The notes beneath the pieces were generated by a model that was not told where the DNA came from, did not search any database, and saw only the letters and a program-made list of their open reading frames with translations. The translations under genes were made by a program, and so were the position numbers. 64,000 bases of DNA from Tanytarsus gracilentus (lineage: Eukaryota > Arthropoda > Insecta > Diptera > Chironomidae): contig JAXRKN010000043.1 in NCBI GenBank assembly GCA_038502055.1, forward strand, positions 7,564,001 through 7,628,000, given 5' to 3'. Shown piece after piece: positions 25,701 through 35,803 of the stretch. Within the stretch, counting starts at the first letter, position 1. Every line of letters begins with the position of its first letter.

Positions 25701-28700
25701 TGAAATAATATTTTCTAAAGAAATTTTTCTCATCGTTAGCAACAAAATCGAAAAGTTTCATTCGAGCTCCATCGTTTCACGACGAAGAGCGTCGAAGTCA
25801 TTCGCTTGATGGAGATCTCACATATGGTTCGCATAGCTTACAGCATTCACCATCGGAAAAGAATAAAATTAACAAGTCGGCATGGAGCAAAGTCAAAGGA
25901 ATTGTCATAAATCGAAATTCGCGAAAATCTCTCAAATCAACTGGAAGCGTAAATAGTCGTGATGTGAGTCCAATTGATCTGCTAAATGAAGGACAGAGAG
26001 ATCGAAGTGAGGATTCAATTTCATCACCAAATCAACCGTCATCGCCGTGCAATTTAGGTGTGCCTGAAATCGATTTATGTCCGACAAGTGATGAGAGTGA
26101 GTACAGGAACGATGGAAGAAGAAGTATGAGAGCGACTAAGAGAAGTTCTAGAAAGGGTAAATTGATTCCTGAAATTGAAAGTCTTCCTGAGGGTATGCCA
26201 TTGGTCTCTAAACCACTACCAAGTCCGTTAATTTTAAAAAGGGTAAACTTTAATCTTAGATTTAAAATTTTAATCTTAGGATTAATAAATTCATTTCCCT
26301 CCTTCAGGACTTTAGTGAATCAGATGGCCTTGAAAACTTCAATTCTCTCACAAAATTCATCCAACGAAAATATTCAATTTCCGATCCAAACAGTCCTCAA
26401 AGAAATCAAGAGTTTTTCTCTGAAAATGATTTTTCGAGTGGTGCCGATAACTCAGAACCGTTAAGGCGTGGCGCTTCAAATAATTCCTCACGATCGTCAA
26501 GACAACACGATGAAATATTGAAAAATTATGAAGATCTACAAAGAAAAATCGCTCAAGAGTTTGACAATAAGCAGCAAGAGTGGAGTCGGGTGAGGCCACT
26601 TGTTGTTCAATTAAACACTTCCGTTCCTCCATATCTCAAAGAAGATTCGTCACTTCCAAGCACCCCGAAAAGTGCTATTGAAAATCTCTTACGCAATGAG
26701 GAAAATTTATCGGCGGATTTCAAAAGAAAACTCGAAGAGTGGCGAACAAAAAAGAGCCAACAGTCAATGAAGGAAAAGAAGCACCAGCAATCGCCCGACT
26801 GGCATGCGTGGAAAACCGGTCAGATGAAGTTCGAGAATCAAGGTCTCATCGCGCTTCCCGACGCCAAAAATTTGCCAGAGGATTTCCAGAAAAAACTGAG
26901 TAAATATTATATTTCATAAATAAACGATTAACCTCGAGAAATTTACGCGTGGCGTTAGTCGTTAGTGGGAGCACGTAGTGCATAATGTTTTATCTTTTCA
27001 CTAGATGAATGGAAGCAAATGAAGGCCGAGGGAAAAAGTCCGCCATACAGCACGCAGACATCCGTTCAAGAAAAGTTTAAGCGACAATTTTCGAAGAGTG
27101 ATAGTAAGTCAAGTGAGTCGGGTTCATTTAAAAAATCGAAAACAATCGACGAAAAATCGGAATGTCTGTCGAAAATAAAACCACTAAATCCTCCACGTGA
27201 AGAGATTGTGGTGAAAACATCCGAGGGACTTCTCAAATTCAAAGGAATATCAAAAAGTTTTACGATGAAACTTTATGAATGGGAAAAGTCGAAGGGAATC
27301 GCACCCGAATCTGAGTCATCGGCTTTTGCATTTCTTCATCCGAAATATCAGGAACTCATCGATGAAAATGGAAATGTTGATGAAAATGACAAGTCGAGTG
27401 GAATGAAACGTGCAATGTCGGTTGATAGCATCAAACCAACAACATCGAGCACACAAATTTCTCATCAACCTTCAAGCTTATCTCTCAACGATGCTGATAA
27501 CTTAAAAGAGACTGATAACAAAAAAGTAATTTTGAATTTTGTTTAAAACTTTGTTAAATTAAATTTTTTAAGGTCTCATCTACTCCAACAATTCAAATTT
27601 ACTGTGGTGAGAAAATAAATATTCAGCCCGAAATGTCAACGGATGAACCTGAAGCGGTGATTGTTGAAGTGGAGGATGATGGATTAGAATTCATGCCAGT
27701 CAGTGCCGAAACAACTCCATTACAAATTCAGATTCCCATTTTTAAATTCGATTTTGCTAACAGAGATTTAAAGTGAGTTTAAAGAATTGTGATTAAATAA
27801 TTTTAATTAATTTTTTTAAACAGGCATGATCTTAAGATGGACGTCAACAAAACTTTATCAGAAATTCGAAGTTGTTTAAATAAAATTGAGTTTTATTTGC
27901 ACAAAAATTCAAAATCAATCAAACATGAAAATCTAAAGGTTTGAAATATTTTAATCCATTTTTTTTATTTTATCTTAATTTTTTAAAGGTTTTAACTGAT
28001 AAATTCTACAACATGAGAGAATTGTTGCAACACTTGAGTTCATCAATAGCAAACCCAGAAGTTGAACTCTCAATTCAAAGCACGTGCGATTTTTTGATAA
28101 TGGTGAGAAAATTTTTAAAAAGTCTATAATTTTTAATAAATTTTTTTTAGTTGGAAAACTCTCCACCAAGCTCAAAATTCTCTCAATTATTGATTGAAAA
28201 ACTAGCAGACTTTAAAAAACTCGCAAATAGCTTTTTAACAAATGAACGCAACACCTCAGAATTTCAAGCAACGAGATCGATTCAAGTGTGTGAAGATAAT
28301 AAAGCGATTGCAACAGTGAAAATCACCCCAACCTTCATGTGCAACACATTTTCGGTGAAAATTGATGAGCAAGTTAAGCCACCACAGTTGAAAGTGACGT
28401 CAGAATCAGAAATGCCCGAGTTGAGTACGGAAGATATGAAGAGTGATGAAAAAAAGAGAGTCGTTCGTAATACAAGCAACACATCAAAGAGGAAAATTCG
28501 CCTTCGACGTATGGGTTCACGTCAGAATAGCAAAACTGAAAGCGATAGCGATGAAGAGTTTGCACAGAATCCAGAAGCACAGCGGAAGGCGAAAAGAAAA
28601 ACGAGCCGTGCGAAAAAACAACTGGAATCTGACAAGTCATTCGATAGCTTTCAGGGCGAGGAAGAAGTCGTTTATGTTTTCAAAATCAAGCCGGGCGAAA

Positions 28701-30077
28701 CAAACGAAGTCATCGTGAAGGCAAACGATTCAAGTGCTGACATAAAGCATGATGACTCAATTTTAATTTCACCGACGGAAAATTGCGTCGAACTTATTGA
28801 CGCTCACGAGTTCTGCTCTCAAAATCAAAGCTCATTTGCGATTCCGATCGTGAAAACAAAAAGAAAAATTTTCACTCCAGTCGATGATAACAACTGCACA
28901 AAAACATGCATTAGTCATGACATTGAATCGTCAAGTAGTTCGGAGAAAACCAGCGATAAAAAAGTGGAGATTGAAGTGTCGCCGATTCACGTTAATGCAG
29001 TGTCGATTGTAAAATCTCAGCCACCGGAAAAACCACCTAGAAAGCATGAGTTCATAAAGCAAGGTGAGATTTTTAACTATAAAAATTAGCTAAGATTTAA
29101 TTTTAATTCTTTTTAATCTTTAAGGATCTAACAAGGACTTATCACCCAGCATTCGTCGTATGATTGACATCTATAATCATAATATAGACGACAAAACAAT
29201 GTGCTCTAAAAGTGGCTCATCATCACCCCTTTGGCTTTCTCCAATCTTAGACAGACGGGTCAGAAAACAGAGCGAAGATTATCAAGATAAAGTAGCGAAA
29301 TCGAGCAGTGCTGGTCATATTCCACAAGAAGTGGTTTTTATCAAAGAAGATAAATCTCAAACTGACACTGAAGCTGTTTGTGAAATCACCATTGAAGAGC
29401 AAAAACCAAATGAAATAGCTCAAGTTGAAGAACCAATCGTCGTCAAAGAAGCTTTTCAGCTATCAACGGGTGCCATTCCAAAAGTTCATGTTGAAAGCTC
29501 CATCGAATCCGATGTGGTTCAAATGAGGGAAAACAAACCTAAAACTCCTCTCTCGGAAAGAGCCAATAAAATTCGTCAAGCTAAAGAAGCTTTTTTCAAA
29601 GCTCCATCATCACAGCCCTCGTCGCTTGAACTTGAAAATTACCGATTAAGTCAAATTTCAATTGGCAGCATGAGCACAATTAGCAATAGCATTGAAAATA
29701 TTTCGTCAAGTGCGAGTCTACTTCCAACTAATTATGAAAATATTGAAAAACTTTCAATCGATAGCAATGCGAAAACTTCATCGCTTCCTCGAAATGTTCA
29801 AAACTCGGATGGTAGTCAAGATTCGCCAAAAAGCTCTAAATTTGGTCTCTCATCGATCGCAACAAAACTTCGTAAAGTGAAGCTTAAAAAATCTTCTAAA
29901 GATGTCGATAAAATGAACACGATTCCATTATTGTGTCGGCAAAGTTTAAACGTCGATTTTGTCCACGACTCAGAACCACAACCATCGTCAAAACCAGAAA
30001 AAAGCCAAAGTGCATTTCGATTTAAAAAGAATAAAAATGAAATTGTGAAAAAATCTAAAAGTTTGGGATTATTGTAA
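22758..30077 (+). CDS. large disordered protein with repeated F-x-x-K-x-x-E-W motif, function unknown
   Basis: I do not recognise this gene. Thirteen exons fit together by phase: 22,758-23,234; 23,444-23,595; 23,654-23,763 (see below); 23,953-24,071; 24,140-24,273; 25,767-26,242; 26,308-26,899; 27,005-27,525; 27,573-27,772; 27,824-27,938; 27,989-28,102; 28,151-29,063; 29,125-30,077. The product is about 1,624 residues, mostly hydrophilic and rich in Ser, Lys, Glu and Asp. A probable coiled coil lies near residues 115-159. Short ordered-looking segments are WKAVKAAFKWEK (exon 4) and SAWSKVKGIV (exon 6). A motif F-x-x-K-[LQ]-x-E-W occurs four times (about residues 574-581, 627-634, 682-689, 772-779). 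The third exon is one base out of frame with its neighbours, so that junction is uncertain. An AATAAA lies at 30,199. I infer a scaffold- or cytoskeleton-type phosphoprotein, not a catalyst. Confidence 0.8.
24274..25766 (+). other. longest intron of the 22.8-30.1 kb gene
   Basis: About 1.5 kb between a GTAGGT donor and a TTCGAG acceptor, far longer than the gene's other introns of about 50-210 bases. No other gene is seen inside it on either strand. It could hold regulatory sequence, but nothing specific is visible. Confidence 0.55.
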
Positions 30078-30198
30078 AGTTTATGTTAGTTTTTAAGAAT
30101 TTGAAATATGAAAATTGTTAATTTCTAAATGTCTTTTAAGAATAGCAATTGTTAGTTATAGTTCTATTAATTTTTTTGATTTAATTTATGTTTTTAAA

Positions 30199-30204
30199 AA
30201 TAAA
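30199..30204 (+). terminator. polyadenylation signal AATAAA
   Basis: It lies 122 bases past the stop codon of the large + strand gene, in the short convergent gap before the mucin-like gene. Confidence 0.6.
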
Positions 30205-30377
30205 AAGCTCGAAATAATTCAAACATTTTCAAATCTTTATTTCAGTTTTTAGGTATGACAAAAGAAATTATTTTCTGTATCCATATCGTCTAGTAATGGG
30301 AAATGAACCAAAATAAATAATTAGAAAGATAGATAGATAAAAAGTTACCTTTATTAAAGTAATAACGATTAAAGTTT

Positions 30378-31442
30378 TTACTTTTTTGAATCCTCGGTCG
30401 TAGAGCCGCCATTATCAGAAGTAGAACCCTCTGTATTCGTGCTTTCAACTGTGGTTGAAGAATCGTCATTGGATAAAGTTGAATCCTCAGTAGTCGTGCT
30501 TTCAACTGTGGTTGAAGAATCGTCGTTGGATAAAGTTGAATCCTCTGTATTTGTGCTTTCAACTGTGGTTGAAGAACCATCATTGGATGGAGTTGAATCC
30601 TCAGTCGTTGAGCCGCTATTGTTAGAAGTAGAACCCTCTGTATTCGTGCTTTCAACTGTGGTTGAAGAACCATCATTGGATGGAGTTGAATCCTCTGTTG
30701 TTGTGCTTACATTACTTTCCAAACACTGAATCACATCATTAACGATCTCATCTAATTTATCTTGTCCATTTTGACTCTTTTCGTCTATGCACAAAAAAGT
30801 TCCATTAATTGAATGAGTGATAGAAGCGAAAATATCACGAGATGTTTGATCAATGTTTTTGATATAGTTTTCACTGGCGGATCGGATTGCTGTTGTGGCA
30901 TCGACAGCACATTTTACTTTGTCACCAAAACTTGAAAGATCAATGCATTCTTGAATTTTCTCTCTGACAGTTTGAATTTCTTGATTATTTTTTGTTGTGT
31001 AATTTGCCAAAAATTCAAAGATTTCATTAAAGTTTGACCTTCCGTTCTCGTAGCACTGCCAAAGATCAGAAATTGTTTCATTTTGAACGTCGACAATTTT
31101 AGCATTAAAATCCTTCAAACAAGGTTTAACTTGACTGTCTACAAGTTGATTAATTTCATCTTGCACGTTTTGAAGTTGAGAACTAAAATCAGAGACTGCT
31201 TCCGCTATTGCATCATCTATATTTGAAATTCCACCCAAAACTATTGCACCAGTTTGATTAACTAATTCATTTAATTTTTTTTGCACGGTTTTAATTAGTT
31301 GATCGACAACTTTTGTGAATGCTCCAAAGATATCGAAAAACCTTTGATTTTCAAGTCGTGTCCTTTGAACCTCATTCGATGGCAAACACGAAATCGTTGA
31401 AATTAATCCAAGTGCGAGGAAAGTTATCAAAAATTTCTTCAT
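30378..31442 (-). CDS. secreted TsetseEP-like protein with mucin-type Ser/Thr repeat tail
   Basis: A single exon of 354 residues. The start at 31,442 begins a clear signal peptide (MKKFLITFLALGLIS...). An upstream in-frame ATG at 31,544 lies on the far side of a TATA box and is rejected. Residues about 90-235 are amphipathic, with widely spaced cysteines, and resemble the TsetseEP (DUF725) domain of fly secreted proteins. Residues 246-354 are a low-complexity tail of Ser, Thr, Asp, Glu and Asn built from 19-residue (57-base) units of the form EDSTLSNDDSSTTVESTTT, a likely O-glycosylation substrate. Minus-strand AATAAA at 30,350-30,355 lies just past the stop. Gut lining or salivary secretion is plausible; the function is not shown by the sequence. 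Confidence 0.75.
   Translation of the reverse strand: MKKFLITFLALGLISTISCLPSNEVQRTRLENQRFFDIFGAFTKVVDQLIKTVQKKLNELVNQTGAIVLGGISNIDDAIAEAVSDFSSQLQNVQDEINQLVDSQVKPCLKDFNAKIVDVQNETISDLWQCYENGRSNFNEIFEFLANYTTKNNQEIQTVREKIQECIDLSSFGDKVKCAVDATTAIRSASENYIKNIDQTSRDIFASITHSINGTFLCIDEKSQNGQDKLDEIVNDVIQCLESNVSTTTEDSTPSNDGSSTTVESTNTEGSTSNNSGSTTEDSTPSNDGSSTTVESTNTEDSTLSNDDSSTTVESTTTEDSTLSNDDSSTTVESTNTEGSTSDNGGSTTEDSKK
30390..30700 (-). repeat. 57-base coding repeats in the mucin-like tail
   Basis: Tandem, slightly diverged units encode a 19-residue Ser/Thr/Asp/Glu block, some truncated. Because the unit is a multiple of three, its number can change without breaking the frame, so repeat number may vary between individuals. 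Confidence 0.75.
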
Positions 31443-31501
31443 TTTTTTAACTGAATGATTTTTAAACTGACAATGACAATAAATTATTGAGAACTTCCTC
31501 A

Positions 31502-31508
31502 TTTTATA
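31502..31508 (-). promoter_or_regulatory. TATA box of the mucin-like gene
   Basis: Read on the minus strand the site is TATAAAA, with an initiator-like TCATTG about 32 bases downstream. It supports translation starting at 31,442 and not at the ATG further upstream. Confidence 0.55.
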
Positions 31509-31895
31509 GGGAAATTTTATCGCAAAATTTTCAGATAAACTCAAGTGGATGACGATTAAAACTCTTGAATTTCACAATTTTCTACACGTGAAATTGCAAC
31601 AAATTAGGAAAAAATAAAACTGCATCTTAAGTGTTTAAAAAGTCCTTAAAAAAACTTCGAAATGCAACAAAGTGTGACTGACTTTTTGCCACTGCTGCTT
31701 TAATAAAAAAAAATTGATTTATCTCAACTAAAATTTTTTTAAACTCAATCACGTGTCAATAAGCCGTTAAAATTTGTGAGTGCGTTCATAAAATTCAAAA
31801 ACTTATCTCACGCACACAAATGCAAAAAAAAATCACCAACACAATTTCAAATTTGTATCACATGACTATTAGTGAGAATTTTTAAGTCGACCGAA

Positions 31896-33149
31896 ATGGA
31901 AAAATTAATTTTCCTCGTTTTTAGCGTAATTTCCTTAGGTAAGTTATCCTTAAAGTCCTTAAATGTTTCATCTTTTTTAGTGGCAGCATGGTAGAAATTG
32001 CAGAAAGTTCGATTTTATAAGAAAAATATGGAATTTCGAAACTTTATCGATTTTTCTGTTTTTTTTTAATCAAAATAGCATCATGTGAACTTACTTAACT
32101 TTTCTTTACAGTCAACTGCAATGATTTCATTGTCCTCAGTTCGCCTAAATCAATAGTATTTAAGGGTACAACCACTCTGCCCGCAAATGCACTCTCGGAA
32201 ATTTATACAGCTTCACTTGGATACTCAATCAATTCAGATGTCCTATGGGACGGTCTTCACGTTGAAAATCCCTTCCGAGTGGCCAAGGCAGTCGTCTCTG
32301 TGGTTGTTGAAGATGCCGATGGATTGACCTTTAATGTGAGTTAAAATTGCTTCAAATTTAACATTTGAAAATAAATTTAATTAATTTTCAGGATGGACAA
32401 AAGTTTGCTATGATTGGCGGTGATGAGAACTTTGAAGAAACTGTTCACGCTAAGGTGCTCGATCATAGCCATTTGGCAGTCAATGTTGATTTAGTCCACA
32501 GACACGGCGATCACATTACAACCGCCTTCGGTGAACTTAAAAAGTCTCCACTCGATAGCCAATTGCAATTCCTTAAGATCAAGGAGAAGGGCGATCGTGA
32601 ATTTTTGGAAGAAATTGAGTATCTCCAGAGCTTGACTAATGCTGTGAGTATTTTTGAAGAATTCAATCACAAGATCCAAAATATTTTATGACAAAATATG
32701 AAAAATCTTATTCTTTCTAGATCACTTCAATGCAAACATCGCCTGCATTCATCAGCGTTCGTGTCTCAATGAAATCCCTCTCAAAGACATCATCAGCACG
32801 CACAGAAGCCAACAAACTCTTCTTGTCAACTGTCAACAAATTAAACGAGGCCGTTCAAAAGAAATATAACGGCAATGCACTCTTCACCATCGTCGCAGTC
32901 GAAGAACACATTCCACATCATGCTCGTGTCAGAAGGCAAGCCAAGCCTCTCGCGGAGAACGAAACAAATCCCTACAATATTGCATCCTTGTCGGGCGCTG
33001 ACTATCCAGTCATTTTCAATATCATCTTTTGGTTCACACTCGTCTTCATTTTTGCACTCATTGCCATCTCATTGGCATTAGCGAATGTTGAAGATAGAGA
33101 TTCGATCATCTACCGTATGACCGGTGCACGCGGCAAAAAAGATAATTAG
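31896..33149 (+). CDS. ATP6AP2: V-ATPase accessory protein 2 / (pro)renin receptor homologue
   Basis: Four exons join in phase: 31,896-31,938, 32,112-32,335, 32,392-32,643 and 32,721-33,149, giving 315 residues. There is an N-terminal signal peptide (MEKLIFLVFSVISL), a lumenal domain, a basic RVRR site at about residues 242-245 that fits furin-type processing, one membrane span at about 270-294, and a short cytosolic tail. The region from DYPVIFNII to DSIIYRMTG is the family's most conserved block. Known members assemble the proton pump of endosomes and lysosomes and act in Wnt/planar polarity signalling; the Drosophila homologue is VhaM8.9. Polyadenylation signal AATAAA at 33,468. It is divergently arranged with the mucin-like gene, with 453 bases between the start codons. 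Confidence 0.93.
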
Positions 33150-33734
33150 ACACATTTTTTTTTCGTGAACATAATTTTAATTTATTGAGGCTTTAAATAT
33201 CGGAAAAAGCTCAAAAGTATTCCAAAGTTGTGTGTAAAAATCTAATTAAAATATCACAAACATAATTAACGCGAAAAAAAATCGTTAAAGTTCAGATTAG
33301 ACTCAAGAACATCATTTAATTTCGCTATAATCGATTCATGTATAAAAAATATCAAAGTTAAAAAATCATTTTAGATAAAAATTTCAACATAGATAAATGT
33401 GATTATAAAGTCATTCACTTTTTTCTTCGTTCTGGGAAAATTATTTCGCTCGGAATGTACGGCAAACAATAAAATGTTCAATGATAAATTCCTATTTAAA
33501 ATTTAATGGATCAAATAAATTGATCGACTTGTGTAAAATATTATGTATGCTCTTTTTGTTGACTTGCTGATAAAATAAAAGTTACTTAGAAATGAAATTT
33601 TGATGATTCAAATTTTATAAATTATGATTCAACATTTTGTAACTCGTTGATGCGATAAAATTTGCACTGGCTGCATTTAAAAGTGAAAGTTTTTCTCTCT
33701 CATGCATCTAACGTGTATTGCATCACATTGCACT

Positions 33735-33740
33735 TCAGTT
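33735..33740 (+). promoter_or_regulatory. candidate initiator (TCAGTT) of the P450 gene
   Basis: It matches the arthropod initiator TCAGTY and lies about 37 bases upstream of the preferred ATG at 33,774. If used, the in-frame ATG at 33,702 would not be transcribed. No clear TATA box is seen at the right distance. Confidence 0.35.
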
Positions 33741-33773
33741 AAGTGTAAGCTGGTGAAGTTTAAGGTTGCAAAA

Positions 33774-35258
33774 ATGATAGTTTTCGTAATCATCTCGACA
33801 TTCTTCTCATTAATGTACATTTGGATTAAAAAGCGTGCAAAATTTTGGACTCAACGAGGATTTTCATCAGGAGAATTTATTTTCCCATTCGGATCGCTAA
33901 AAAATGTTGGAACTAAAAAAAGTTTTTGTCAAGCGCTCGATGAAAACTACAAGAGATTTAAAGGCCAAAGTCCCGCTGTAGGAATTTTTTCGTTTACAAC
34001 TCCAATGCTGATTCCGATTGATCCAGAATTGATTAAAAATATTTTGGTGACACATTTCGAGAATTTTTCCGACCGTCCGATTTTTTACAACAAAGAGGAC
34101 GATCCAATTTCGTCACATTTATTAGCGCTCGAGGGTAAGGCATGGAAGGAGCGACGAACAATGCTCACACCAACATTTTCATCGGGTAAAATGAAAATCA
34201 TGTTTGAGACACTCGATGTGGTTGCCGATCAACTCGTGGCCGCAATTGAAAAATCAATTAAATTCGATACAAACGTAGAAATGTACGAATTTATTTGTCG
34301 ATTCACCACCGACAGCATTTCAAATGTGGCATTTGGACTCGATAGCAACAGCTTAAATAATGACGAATCAGAGATGAGAAAATATGGGAGAGAAATTATT
34401 GAATTTGGACCCGCGGATTTTCTTAAATTTTTCTTCACTTCCTCTTTTCCGAATTTTTCGCGGAAAATTAAACTGACTGCGAACAAAAAGTTTGTAATTG
34501 ATTATTTTTACAACACGTTTAAGGTGAATTTTGAGCTACGTGAAAAGAGTGATGTTTTTCGAAAAGATTTCGTTCAACTTTTACTCGAGCTAAAGCAAAA
34601 GCATTCGTTGACGATTAAAGAGATTGCAGCTGAGGCTTTTATTTTCTTTTTGGGCGGCTTCGAGACATCAAGCAATTTAATTTCATTTGCGCTGTTTGAA
34701 CTTGCAAGAAATCAGGACATTCAAAGGAGACTCAGGAATGAAATTTTAGACGCTGTTGAGAGTAACGATGGAAAATTCACTTACGAAATGCTTTTTGGAC
34801 TTAAATACCTTGAAATGGTCATCAAAGAGACTTTAAGGAAATTTCCACCAGCTTTTAATGTTTTACGACGAAACAAAATGGATTTTAAAATCCCCGATAC
34901 AAATCTCGTTATTCCAGCAAATACCGACATCCATGTGAGCGTTTACTCACTACATCATGACCCCGAATATTTCGCTGTACCTGATAAGTTTGATCCTGAA
35001 AGATTTGCACCTGAAAATATTGACAAAATTAAGCCATTTACATTTCTGCCGTTTGGCTTTGGCCAACGTGCTTGCATTGGAAAAAGATATGCGTCGATGA
35101 AGTCAAAAATTGGAATCGCTAAACTCGTGCAGAATTTTGAAATTTTACCGTGTGACAAGACTCCCGTTGAGCCAGTCGAGTTTAAGAAAACAGGGCTATT
35201 TTTAAGTCCTGCCGACAACATGTGGTTGGAAATGAGAAAGTTGAATAATAATCAATAA
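33774..35258 (+). CDS. cytochrome P450, CYP6-like (clan 3)
   Basis: A single intronless exon of 494 residues. The start at 33,774 (AAAATG) begins an ER anchor helix (MIVFVIISTFFSLMYIWI); an in-frame ATG at 33,702 would add 24 polar residues ahead of it. Visible P450 marks are an I-helix GGFETS (G294-T298), the K-helix E352-x-x-R355, a PERF motif, and the haem loop FGFGQRACIG with C434 as haem ligand. The segment around DDPISSHLLALEGKAWKERR and TPTFSSGKMK is typical of the CYP6 group, which oxidises plant toxins, insecticides and hormones in the ER. Subfamily cannot be fixed without alignment. AATAAA at 35,304. Neighbouring genes have introns, so the lack of any is noteworthy but not rare for P450s. 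Confidence 0.93.
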   Translation: MIVFVIISTFFSLMYIWIKKRAKFWTQRGFSSGEFIFPFGSLKNVGTKKSFCQALDENYKRFKGQSPAVGIFSFTTPMLIPIDPELIKNILVTHFENFSDRPIFYNKEDDPISSHLLALEGKAWKERRTMLTPTFSSGKMKIMFETLDVVADQLVAAIEKSIKFDTNVEMYEFICRFTTDSISNVAFGLDSNSLNNDESEMRKYGREIIEFGPADFLKFFFTSSFPNFSRKIKLTANKKFVIDYFYNTFKVNFELREKSDVFRKDFVQLLLELKQKHSLTIKEIAAEAFIFFLGGFETSSNLISFALFELARNQDIQRRLRNEILDAVESNDGKFTYEMLFGLKYLEMVIKETLRKFPPAFNVLRRNKMDFKIPDTNLVIPANTDIHVSVYSLHHDPEYFAVPDKFDPERFAPENIDKIKPFTFLPFGFGQRACIGKRYASMKSKIGIAKLVQNFEILPCDKTPVEPVEFKKTGLFLSPADNMWLEMRKLNNNQ

Positions 35259-35439
35259 GATTAAAAAATTTTATACAGAAATTTTTGGTTAAAAAAATTT
35301 AATAATAAAATTCAATGAAAAATTTAAAATTCTTAAAAATTAAAAATATTTTTAAAAATTTATATGTCTTATGATATTTTTATGTAAAATCCACAGACAC
35401 ATTCACACATTTAAAAGATCGTACATATTACTGAGGTTG

Positions 35440-35515
35440 CGAGAGAGAGAAAAAGTAAAATAAGTTTATGACGTCACTCGTACATAAGTCTAGTCGCGAC
35501 GAAGGCAGCTCAGTC
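35440..35515 (+). promoter_or_regulatory. candidate promoter of PINCH: GAGA, CRE and initiator
   Basis: A GAGAGAGA run (about 35,442-35,450), a perfect palindromic CRE TGACGTCA at 35,469-35,476 and an initiator TCAGTC at 35,510-35,515 occur in order within 76 bases. They lie about 290 bases upstream of the short coding first exon at 35,804. The arrangement looks like a focused promoter; start site use is inferred. Confidence 0.45.
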
Positions 35516-35803
35516 AGATAAATAATTTTTTTACAAATTTCTTATCAGTTATCGCTAATTTTTGTGTGTGCTTTAATAAGCAATGTAAGTGTAGCATTCG
35601 ATAGAATGTGATTGTGTTGATTTACGGCATGAAATATGTGGAATTAGTGCAATATTTAAAAATATAAATTTTTTTGCTCTCATCTCAATGAAGAACTCAA
35701 AATGCCAAATGGTTAAATTTCTCACAAATTCTCATCTATCTTGCAGCGATAAATTGCTGATTTTTGTAAATTTGGTGTTAATTCTCTGATAGTCAATTGA
35801 AAA

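Noticed and set aside
28374..28640. Minus-strand frames inside the large gene
   Set aside because: Antisense shadows of a well-supported exon.
31443..31544. Upstream in-frame ATG for the mucin-like gene
   Set aside because: It lies upstream of the TATA box and would bury the signal peptide.
33702..33773. Upstream in-frame ATG for the P450
   Set aside because: It would place 24 polar residues before the membrane anchor and lies upstream of a good initiator match; the ATG at 33,774 fits the family.
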